Assembly (NCBI GenBank): GCA_020631315.1
Contig: JAHDHM010000031.1
Span: forward strand, 1 to 6,373
Reading direction: 5' to 3'
Length of the DNA: 6,373 bases
From: Acidimicrobiales bacterium
Lineage (GTDB): Bacteria > Actinomycetota > Acidimicrobiia > Acidimicrobiales > Poriferisodaliceae
Part shown: positions 1 to 4,890 of the stretch, piece after piece
Position numbering within the stretch: the first letter of the stretch is position 1
Layout: every line of letters starts with the position of its first letter
The notes under the pieces: generated by a model
Databases searched by the model: none
What the model was told of the DNA's origin: nothing
Seen by the model: only the letters and a program-made list of their open reading frames with translations
Translations under genes and position numbers: made by a program

Positions 1-378
1 ATCTCGTGGGCGGTGCGCTGGATCGGCGCTCCCGTCGCGCTGTTCGGTGCCTGGCTGACGATCGGCAGCGCCGGCCGGTTCGAACGAGTCGGCACGAACG
101 TCAAGACCTTCGACGACCCCGACCAGCTCGTCGTCGACGGTCCGTTCGGCGTGACGCGCAACCCGATGTACCTGGGCTTCACCCTGATGTTGGCTGGCGC
201 CGCGCTGCTCGTCGGCACGCTGTCGGCCTGGTGCGGCGCCGCCGTCTTCTTCGTCGTGGCGAACCTCTGGTACGTCCCGTTCGAGGAACGGCGGATGCTC
301 GAGCGCTTCGGCGACGAGTACGAGCGCTACCGAACGAGGGTCTCTCGTTGGGTCACCGTACCGGGGGTCGGACGATGA
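1..378 (+). CDS. ICMT/PEMT-like membrane methyltransferase family protein (5' end outside window)
   Basis: The frame is open from base 1 to a TGA at 376-378 and gives 125 residues. A GTG at 13 is possible as a start, but the frame stays open upstream and the usual N-terminal membrane helix is missing, so I treat the gene as 5'-partial. Visible family signs are the GPFGVTRNPMYLGF segment (residues 48-60, the R-(H/N)-P-x-Y-x-G signature), a hydrophobic hairpin at about 61-92, the EER at 95-97 and the closing FGDEYERYRTRVSRW (103-117). These are typical of the isoprenylcysteine carboxyl methyltransferase/phospholipid methyltransferase superfamily, SAM-dependent integral membrane enzymes. Most bacterial members have no proven substrate, and nothing here identifies one. 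It is the upstream gene of a two-gene unit: its stop overlaps the MerR start as ATGA (375-378). Family call is solid; true substrate unknown. Confidence 0.85.
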   Translation: MSWAVRWIGAPVALFGAWLTIGSAGRFERVGTNVKTFDDPDQLVVDGPFGVTRNPMYLGFTLMLAGAALLVGTLSAWCGAAVFFVVANLWYVPFEERRMLERFGDEYERYRTRVSRWVTVPGVGR

Positions 379-770
379 CCGAGCGGTTCGACATCGGCGA
401 GGTGGTCGAGCGCTCCGGGATCCCGGTGACCACCCTGCACGTGTGGGAGCGCGAAGGCCTCATCACTCCCGTCGGTCGAGCGGGACTTCGTCGCCAGTAC
501 GGTCCCGACGTCTTCGACCGCATCGCGCTGGTCGTCGTGAGCCAGCGCAGCGGCTTCACGTTGGCCGAGATCCGAGAGCTGTTGGATTCGAGGAGTTGGG
601 CCGACGGCAAGCAGGCCCTTGAGTCGAAGCTGGACGAGTTGCGCCGTCGGCGCGACGAGCTCGACCGGGCGATCGACAGCATCGAACACGCCATCGACTG
701 TCCGCACCCGTCGCCGCTCGACTGTCCGACCTTCCTCGAGTCGCTCGCCGACGTCCTGCCGGTCGACTGA
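375..770 (+). CDS. MerR-family transcriptional regulator with C-terminal Cys-X7-Cys loop
   Basis: The protein has 131 residues. The N-terminal winged helix-turn-helix reads FDIGEVVERSGIPVTTLHVWEREGL (5-29, shown here in one-letter outline: IGEV..SGIPVTTLHVWEREGL), followed by a second basic/wing part to about residue 70. A long charged amphipathic helix (about 78-106, rich in E, L, R, D) matches the MerR dimerisation coiled coil. After it comes C109-PHPSPLD-C117-PTF, the same Cys-X7-Cys spacing as the CueR metal loop (C112/C120). A Ser (S74) sits 35 residues before the first Cys, as Ser77 does in CueR. MerR proteins distort long-spacer promoters on sensing metals, thiols or drugs; the ligand here is unknown. 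The ATG at 375 is chosen because it gives the conserved N-terminus and a 4-bp ATGA overlap with the upstream methyltransferase, implying translational coupling. An in-frame extension upstream is out-of-frame methyltransferase sequence. It converges with the DUF4405-type gene, 11 bp away. Confidence 0.9.
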   Translation: MTERFDIGEVVERSGIPVTTLHVWEREGLITPVGRAGLRRQYGPDVFDRIALVVVSQRSGFTLAEIRELLDSRSWADGKQALESKLDELRRRRDELDRAIDSIEHAIDCPHPSPLDCPTFLESLADVLPVD

Positions 771-781
771 GCACACGACGT

Positions 782-1210
782 TCAGACCGCAGCGACCGTC
801 CGGCGACGCAGCAACGTCGTGACCCTCGATCGGTTTCGCCACAGGTGGGCGAGCATCAAGATGATCGAGACGAACCCGGTGATGGTGTGGACACCGGAGA
901 GGGCACCCGAATCGCTCCACTCCAGCCACAGCGGGAACCCCGAGACGATGCAGACCGCAGTGAGCGCCCCGAGGACGGCGTTGAGGACCCCGAGCGAGAA
1001 CTCGGGATCGTCACGACCCCGTCGGATGACTCGCCGAACCCACGGCAGGTTGCCGAGCAGGTGCAGCGTGATCACCGGAACCAGCACGATGCCGATCCAC
1101 GAGTGCACCGCGTACTCGGGGCCTTCACGGGTGACGAACTCGGCGAGAAAGCCGATCAACAGACCGACGTCCAGAGCGATGCGCACCGCCCGTCGTTTCA
1201 GCAGTCGCAC
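782..1210 (-). CDS. DUF4405-type four-helix membrane protein, candidate b-heme protein
   Basis: The protein has 142 residues starting at GTG 1210, which lies 5 nt after a strong AAGGAGG. Upstream in-frame starts (to 1267) would translate through that ribosome site and are rejected. The chain has a basic start (RLLKRR), then four hydrophobic segments at about 8-26, 35-57, 72-92 and 104-124, and an Arg-rich C-terminus. Histidines occur as H36 and H50 in helix 2 and H108 and H122 in helix 4, in contexts VHSWIG, TLHLLGN, GVHTITG and LAHLWR. This layout resembles DUF4405 and related cytochrome-b-like membrane proteins, where paired His could hold heme axially. Heme binding is inference. The gene is divergent from the sterol desaturase, sharing a 122-bp intergenic region, and converges with merR. 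It may supply electrons to a membrane oxygenase or act in respiration; neither is shown. Confidence 0.75.
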   Translation of the reverse strand: MRLLKRRAVRIALDVGLLIGFLAEFVTREGPEYAVHSWIGIVLVPVITLHLLGNLPWVRRVIRRGRDDPEFSLGVLNAVLGALTAVCIVSGFPLWLEWSDSGALSGVHTITGFVSIILMLAHLWRNRSRVTTLLRRRTVAAV

Positions 1211-1215
1211 GGCGA

Positions 1216-1222
1216 CCTCCTT
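1216..1222 (-). promoter_or_regulatory. Strong ribosome binding site fixing the DUF4405-type start
   Basis: The minus strand reads AAGGAGG here, followed by 5 nt (tcgcc) and GTG at 1210-1208. It is one of the best Shine-Dalgarno matches in the window and decides the GTG start against the longer in-frame alternative at 1267. Confidence 0.85.
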
Positions 1223-1237
1223 CGAGAACAGCGCACC

Positions 1238-1263
1238 AGGTCGACGTGAACGCGAGGTCGACG
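1238..1263. repeat. Direct repeat AGGTCGACG, 17-bp period, in the divergent promoter region
   Basis: AGGTCGACG occurs at 1238-1246 and again at 1255-1263 with 8 bp between. Each copy contains the palindrome GTCGAC. It lies just upstream of the DUF4405-type ribosome site, so it could be a leader or operator element for that gene. A chance match in GC-rich DNA is possible, since GTCGAC-like words are common in this genome. Confidence 0.4.
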
Positions 1264-1264
1264 G

Positions 1265-1284
1265 CACATCAAGTTCACATCAAG
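1265..1284. promoter_or_regulatory. Tandem CACATCAAG repeat with 11-bp period, candidate response-regulator site
   Basis: CACATCAAG occurs at 1265-1273 and 1276-1284, so the two copies are one helical turn apart (11 bp), with perfect identity over 9 bp. On the minus strand the pair reads CTTGATGTG twice. Tandem direct repeats at 11-bp period are the usual layout for OmpR/PhoB/PhoP-family response regulators. It sits about in the middle of the region between the divergent DUF4405-type gene and the sterol desaturase, so it could control both. The binding protein is not known. Confidence 0.5.
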
Positions 1285-1307
1285 CGGCACCGGGTCATGT
1301 TTCGTCA

Positions 1308-1323
1308 CTGGACGAGCGTCCAG
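1308..1323. promoter_or_regulatory. 16-bp palindrome CTGGACG-AG-CGTCCAG, candidate operator
   Basis: Arms CTGGACG (1308-1314) and CGTCCAG (1317-1323) are perfect reverse complements separated by AG. A short, nearly gapless palindrome just ahead of a gene is typical for TetR- or GntR-type repressors. It ends 9 bp before the GTG at 1333. If the desaturase instead starts at ATG 1297, the palindrome would lie inside the coding region, which makes 1333 or 1354 the more economical start. No U-tract follows, so a terminator is unlikely. Confidence 0.5.
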
Positions 1324-1332
1324 TATGAGCCG

Positions 1333-2337
1333 GTGAGCGAGACCCGCACCCGGATGCAGCGGAACAAGGGCTACGACCCGGAGCCGTTCGACGTCCCGCC
1401 CATCTTCAGGTCGCCGTCGCAGCCGGTGGCGATGCTGAAGTGGCTGGTCACCAAGTTCATGTGGCCGCAGTCGCTCATGTGGATCGGCCTCGCGGCGCTG
1501 ACCTACCACTTCTTCACGCCGGGGCTCGAGCGGTTCGCCTCCCTGAGCGTCGACGACGTGGCGCTGCTGTGGCTCCGCAACACGTTGCTGATGCTCGCCG
1601 TCATCGGCGGCCAGCACTGGTGGCTCCACATGCGCCGGGCTCAGGGCACCGAGTTCAAGTACGAGTCGCGCTGGCTGGCCAAGGGTCGACGCAGCTTCAC
1701 GTTCAACGACCAGACCAGGGACAACATGTTCTGGACGTTGGTGAGCGGCGGCGGCATCGCCGCGCTGTACGAGGCGATCATGTTCCGCCTCTACGCCACC
1801 GACTCGATCCCGCAGCTCGACGCACTCTGGGCGATCGCGCTGATGACGGTCGCCGTCTTCTTCATCGAGGGCGTGCACTTCTACGCGAACCACCGGCTGC
1901 TGCACATGGACCCGCTCTACAAGTGGTTCCACTCACTGCACCACCGCAACGTGAACACCGGACCGTGGTCGGGCATCTCGATGCATCCGGGCGAGCACGT
2001 GCTCTACCTGTCGCTGCCGTTCGTGTTCCTCGTGATCCCCGGCTCACCGTTCATCGCGACGTTCTGCATGGTGTACCTGCTGATCTCGCCGTCGCCCTCG
2101 CATTCGGGGTTCGACCGGTTCAAGGTGGGCGAGGGCATGGACTTCCATGGCGGCGACTACTTCCACAACCTGCATCACCGCTACTTCGAGGTGAACTACG
2201 GGATGCTGCTCGTGCCGCTCGACAAGTGGTTCGGCACCTTCCACGACGGGTCGATGGAGGCCCACGAGGCCATGAAGGACCGCAAGCGCGCCGAGGCCAA
2301 CTCCGCCGACACGGACACAGTCGGCGGAGACGACTGA
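1333..2337 (+). CDS. Sterol desaturase / fatty acid hydroxylase family membrane protein
   Basis: Using GTG 1333 the protein has 334 residues. It is a di-iron membrane oxygenase of the FA_hydroxylase superfamily (sterol C-5 desaturase, C-4 methyl oxidase, fatty acid and carotenoid hydroxylases). The histidine cluster is complete: H182-FYAN-H187 and RLL-H191, then H200-SL-H203-H204, H218/H222 (MHPGEH), H257 in SPSHSGFD, H272, and H278-NL-H281-H282. Hydrophobic stretches lie at about 47-62, 77-98, 133-151, 165-184 and 223-251. The N-terminal YDPEPFDVPPIF precedes the first helix. Family membership is firm; substrate (sterol, hopanoid, lipid or carotenoid) cannot be told. The start is uncertain: ATG 1297, ATG 1354 and GTG 1246 are also in frame, and none has a strong ribosome site. 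I prefer 1333 because the repeats and palindrome then stay non-coding. The last codons (DD, stop) lie in a 25-bp tandem repeat. Confidence 0.88.
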   Translation: MSETRTRMQRNKGYDPEPFDVPPIFRSPSQPVAMLKWLVTKFMWPQSLMWIGLAALTYHFFTPGLERFASLSVDDVALLWLRNTLLMLAVIGGQHWWLHMRRAQGTEFKYESRWLAKGRRSFTFNDQTRDNMFWTLVSGGGIAALYEAIMFRLYATDSIPQLDALWAIALMTVAVFFIEGVHFYANHRLLHMDPLYKWFHSLHHRNVNTGPWSGISMHPGEHVLYLSLPFVFLVIPGSPFIATFCMVYLLISPSPSHSGFDRFKVGEGMDFHGGDYFHNLHHRYFEVNYGMLLVPLDKWFGTFHDGSMEAHEAMKDRKRAEANSADTDTVGGDD

Positions 2338-2412
2338 ACGACACAGCGCCGGAGACGACTGAACGACACAGCGCCGGAGACGACTGAACGACACAGCGTC
2401 GGAGACGACTGA
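2326..2412. repeat. 25-bp tandem repeat, about 3.5 copies, spanning the desaturase stop codon
   Basis: Units lie at 2326-2350, 2351-2375 and 2376-2400, with a 12-bp partial copy at 2401-2412. Units 1 and 2 are identical; unit 3 differs by one base (c to t at its position 24). Each unit starts GGAGACGACTGA and continues into a GACACAGC block. The sequence just before unit 1 (2314-2325) resembles the unit tail, so the array probably grew from the 3' end of the gene. Because 25 is not a multiple of 3, the TGA in successive units (2335, 2360, 2385) falls in all three forward frames. The third junction can also fold as GTCG-GAGA-CGAC (2398-2409). The array fills most of the gap between two convergent genes. 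Confidence 0.95.
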
Positions 2413-2436
2413 CGCGTGTCCGTTGAGCGACTCGGT

Positions 2437-3213
2437 TCAACCTGTTCGGTCGAGTCCGAAGTGCTCCAGGAGTTGCGCGTCGAAGTCGGTGACCTCGTCG
2501 ATGGTCTCGGTGCCGTCGGCCGCCACCCGCTTCAGATGCTTCGGCGTCAACGTGACGCGTGCACCGTCCGCGTCCAACAGGCGCGTCGCGTACGGCTCGC
2601 GCCGGAAGAACGACTCGGGATCCGCGGACATTCGGGCCGACGTCGCCGCGAGATCCTGCGGACGAATCGTCACCCGCTTGAACCGGAACTGGGCCTCGGG
2701 GACACCGTCGACGTGTTTCGTCAGCGTGGTGCCCTTCGGGCTGGCCATGAACTCGAAGTCGGCGATCCCACCGTCTTGTGGTCCGGCCTTCGACAGGTCA
2801 AGCGGACGGATGAACGCCTCGCCGAAGCCGACGTCCACCAGCCACGGCCGATCTTCGACCCGAACCTCGAGCGTGAGGTGATCGACCACGTCGGTCGGCC
2901 CGTTCAGCAACACCGCCGCACCGTGCGCACGGACGTCGAAGCCGAGAGAGTGCCGCAGCGCGCCGACGGCGCTGTTCAGCTCGAAGCACCAGCCGCCACG
3001 ACGACGGTCGACGATCTTGGTGATGTTGTCGACCGGTTCCGTCGTGACGCCGCGCTCGTCGAACACGTCGAGGTTGTCGAACGACACGTGCAGCAGGTGC
3101 CCCAGCATCAACTCGGACAAGCCGTCGAGATCGACCGCCGGTCGGGAGGAGATGCCGATGCGTTCGAGATGGCGATCGACGAGATCATCGTCGATGCGCT
3201 CGAACGAACTCAT
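2437..3213 (-). CDS. nat: Arylamine N-acetyltransferase
   Basis: The 258-residue protein transfers acetyl (or another acyl) from CoA to arylamines, arylhydrazines or related amines through a cysteine acyl-enzyme, in the cytoplasm. The catalytic triad is visible: C76 in RRGGWCFELN (71-80), H112 in DHLTLEV and D127 in WLVDVGFG (125-131). The N-terminal LHVSFDNLDV (41-50) matches the family's conserved PFENL-type segment. The length is slightly below the usual 260-285. The ATG at 3213 gives a 4-bp ATGA overlap with the trxB stop (3210-3213); an in-frame upstream extension of 17 residues is trxB in another frame and is rejected. It is therefore the last gene of a trxB-nat unit, translationally coupled to trxB. 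In mycobacteria nat is tied to cholesterol catabolism genes; that cluster is not present here, so its role in this organism is open. Confidence 0.92.
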   Translation of the reverse strand: MSSFERIDDDLVDRHLERIGISSRPAVDLDGLSELMLGHLLHVSFDNLDVFDERGVTTEPVDNITKIVDRRRGGWCFELNSAVGALRHSLGFDVRAHGAAVLLNGPTDVVDHLTLEVRVEDRPWLVDVGFGEAFIRPLDLSKAGPQDGGIADFEFMASPKGTTLTKHVDGVPEAQFRFKRVTIRPQDLAATSARMSADPESFFRREPYATRLLDADGARVTLTPKHLKRVAADGTETIDEVTDFDAQLLEHFGLDRTG

Positions 3214-4172
3214 GCGTCGTGCTGGTCCTCGAGCCAACGCTCGGCGTCGATGGCAGCAGCGCAACCGGAGCCGGCAGCCGTGATGGCCTGGCGATACACG
3301 TGGTCGGCGACGTCACCGGCGACGAACACACCCGGGATGTTGGTGTAAGTGCCCGGGCCGGCGATCAGGTAGCCGGTGTCCTCCATGGCGAGCTGGCCCT
3401 CGTAGAGCGAGGTGTTCGGCTTGTGCCCGATGGCGATGAACAGGCCGGACAGCGGCATCTCGGACTCGTCGCCCGTCACCGTGTCCTGCACGCGCACACC
3501 GCTGAGCTTGGTGTCGCCCAGGTACTCGATGACCTGGGTGTTCCACATGAACTCGATCTTCGGGTTGTTGAACGCCCGGTCCTGCATGATCTTGCTGGCT
3601 CGCAGCTCGTCACGACGGTGGATGATGGTGACCTTCGACGCGAACTTCGTGAGAAAGCTGGCCTCTTCGAGCGCCGAGTCGCCGCCGCCGACCACCGCGA
3701 TCTCCTGATCACGGAAGAAGAAGCCGTCGCACGTGGCGCAGGTCGACAGGCCGTGACCGATCAGTTCGGACTCGTTCGGCAGGTTCAGCATCAGGGACTG
3801 AGCGCCAGTGGCGACGATGATGGTCTCGCCCAGGTAGGTGGGCTCGGCAGCCTCGGGGTCACCGACCCAGACCTTGAACGGACGCTCGGACAGGTCGACC
3901 TTCGACACCTTCTCGGTACGGATGTCGGCACCGAAACGCTCCGCCTGGGCCCGCATGTTCATCATGAGCTCGGGGCCCATGATCCCCTCGGGGAACCCGG
4001 GGAAGTTCTCGACCTCGGTGGTCAGCATCAGCTGGCCACCCGGCTGATCGGTGGTCGACGACGGCTCGCCCTCGATGACGAGCGGCTCGAGGCTGGCGCG
4101 AGCGGTGTAGATCGCAGCCGTCAGGCCGGCGGGGCCGGAGCCGATGATGATGGTGTTGCGGACGTCGGTCAT
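3210..4172 (-). CDS. trxB: Thioredoxin reductase (NADPH, FAD-dependent)
   Basis: The 320-residue cytoplasmic flavoprotein passes electrons from NADPH through FAD and a redox disulfide to thioredoxin. Visible motifs: FAD-binding GSGPAG (11-16) after a beta strand, GGQ and ENFPGF (46-60), ATGA (121-124), the redox-active CATC (C145/C148) followed by DGFFF, the NADPH-fold GGGDSA (162-167), the HRRDELRA stretch (185-192, the HRRxxxR-type 2'-phosphate contacts that indicate NADPH) and the second FAD motif VFVAGDV (282-288). Length and order are normal for low-molecular-weight bacterial TrxB. ATG 4172 has an upstream AGGAA at 5-nt spacing (4178-4182). No trxA lies next to it; instead nat overlaps its 3' end by 4 bp. 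It is preceded by a 108-bp leader with two hairpins, after an AhpD-like gene on the same strand. Confidence 0.97.
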   Translation of the reverse strand: MTDVRNTIIIGSGPAGLTAAIYTARASLEPLVIEGEPSSTTDQPGGQLMLTTEVENFPGFPEGIMGPELMMNMRAQAERFGADIRTEKVSKVDLSERPFKVWVGDPEAAEPTYLGETIIVATGAQSLMLNLPNESELIGHGLSTCATCDGFFFRDQEIAVVGGGDSALEEASFLTKFASKVTIIHRRDELRASKIMQDRAFNNPKIEFMWNTQVIEYLGDTKLSGVRVQDTVTGDESEMPLSGLFIAIGHKPNTSLYEGQLAMEDTGYLIAGPGTYTNIPGVFVAGDVADHVYRQAITAAGSGCAAAIDAERWLEDQHDA

Positions 4173-4197
4173 GTTCGTTCCTGGAACTGAGTGCGGT

Positions 4198-4222
4198 GCG
4201 CCGTCGAAGGTGGCGACGGCGC
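4198..4222 (-). other. Stable hairpin in the trxB leader (9-bp stem, 7-nt loop)
   Basis: GCGCCGTCG (4198-4206) and CGACGGCGC (4214-4222) are perfect reverse complements around a 7-nt loop. In the trxB direction it ends 15 nt before the AGGAA ribosome site and 25 nt before the ATG. No run of T follows on the minus strand, so a standard intrinsic terminator is unlikely. It could be a 5' UTR structure, a processing site, a regulator-binding palindrome, or chance in GC-rich DNA. Confidence 0.55.
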
Positions 4223-4242
4223 CAGAGGTGAAACCACGCGGG

Positions 4243-4266
4243 CGGTCGTCGATCTTCCCACGACCG
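4243..4266 (-). other. Second hairpin between the AhpD-like gene and trxB (7-bp stem)
   Basis: CGGTCGT (4243-4249) and ACGACCG (4260-4266) pair perfectly across a 10-nt loop. It begins 14 bp after the stop of the AhpD-like gene in the transcription direction. There is no T-run after it, so termination or partial attenuation is only a possibility. With the hairpin at 4198-4222 it accounts for most of the inverted symmetry in this 108-bp gap. I see no convincing -35/-10 pair for trxB here. Confidence 0.4.
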
Positions 4267-4280
4267 GGGCGCGGTGAGAG

Positions 4281-4868
4281 TCAGGCGTGGTTGCCGGCGG
4301 TCCAGCCACCGTCGGCAAGCACTCTTGAGCCGAACGCGGTCGGCGTCTCCTCGAGCGTGGTGGCCATGGTGTCGTTCCACCGATTGAGGTAGCCGAAGAG
4401 CGCGACGGCAGCCACGATCGCCGCGATCTGGTCGTCGTCGAAGTGCTCCTTGGCCGCGGCGATGTCGTCGTCGGTGACGGCATTCGGGGTCTGGCCGGCC
4501 TTGAACCCGATGCGGATGGCGGCCCGTTCGGCATCTGAGAGATGCTCGCTGGTCTCGAACGTCCAGACGCTGGCCAGCTTCTCGTCCGATGCTCCGAGGC
4601 GATGGGCCGAGTGGCTCGTGTGGGCCTGGCAGTAGCGACAGCCCGAACCCATGCTGGAGGCGAGCGCGACCAGCTGCACCAGCTCGGGTTCGATGAGGCC
4701 GTTGAGCATCACGTTGCCCGCCAACTGTTGGAACGCGGGGAGCAGACCGGGAACCCGAGCCATCGTCGGCATCGAGTTCGGGACGAAGCCCATGAACTGC
4801 TCGGTCAACGCGAACGCTTCGTCGAACTCGGTGAGGTCCTCGCGTCGGAGCGGTTCGATACGTGCCAT
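4281..4868 (-). CDS. AhpD-like / carboxymuconolactone decarboxylase family protein with CxxC
   Basis: The 195-residue, mostly helical protein belongs to the CMD/AhpD superfamily. The key segment is SGCRYCQAHTSH (75-86): C77 and C80 form the CxxC pair, and H83 follows two residues later, rather than three as in CxxCxxxH AhpD. Upstream lie the acidic E60/E62 and downstream GAS-DEKL and LSDAERAAI, both common in the family. Such proteins act as thiol-disulfide peroxidases or reductase partners; some are only decarboxylase-like folds. ATG 4868 has AGGGGGAA at 5-nt spacing (4874-4881), which excludes a 58-residue upstream extension. It is 22 bp downstream of the thioesterase, so the two are probably cotranscribed, and 108 bp upstream of trxB. 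That nearness suggests, but does not prove, that its disulfide is fed by the thioredoxin system. Confidence 0.88.
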   Translation of the reverse strand: MARIEPLRREDLTEFDEAFALTEQFMGFVPNSMPTMARVPGLLPAFQQLAGNVMLNGLIEPELVQLVALASSMGSGCRYCQAHTSHSAHRLGASDEKLASVWTFETSEHLSDAERAAIRIGFKAGQTPNAVTDDDIAAAKEHFDDDQIAAIVAAVALFGYLNRWNDTMATTLEETPTAFGSRVLADGGWTAGNHA

Positions 4869-4890
4869 GACGGTTCCCCCTGTTGCTCGG

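Noticed and set aside
6..374. In-frame upstream extension that would make the MerR gene a 254-residue protein
   Set aside because: The added part is an out-of-frame, Arg-rich reading of the methyltransferase gene; the MerR fold begins exactly at ATG 375.
775..820. 8-bp inverted repeat ACGACGTT/AACGTCGT at the merR and DUF4405-type convergence, as a bidirectional terminator
   Set aside because: The loop is 30 nt, most of it is coding, and there is no T-run on either side.
1198..1932. Long antisense open frame opposite the desaturase
   Set aside because: Its composition (Arg, His, Val, Glu-rich, no domain) is that of an antisense frame of a high-GC gene, and it also crosses the divergent intergenic region.
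2326..2412. CRISPR array
   Set aside because: The 25-bp units are directly adjacent with no unique spacers, so it is a plain tandem repeat.
2416..3348. 310-residue plus-strand open frame opposite nat
   Set aside because: It has no recognisable motif, while the opposite strand carries the complete NAT catalytic triad.
3219..4190. 323-residue plus-strand open frame opposite trxB
   Set aside because: The minus strand has every TrxB motif; the plus frame is a GC-driven shadow.
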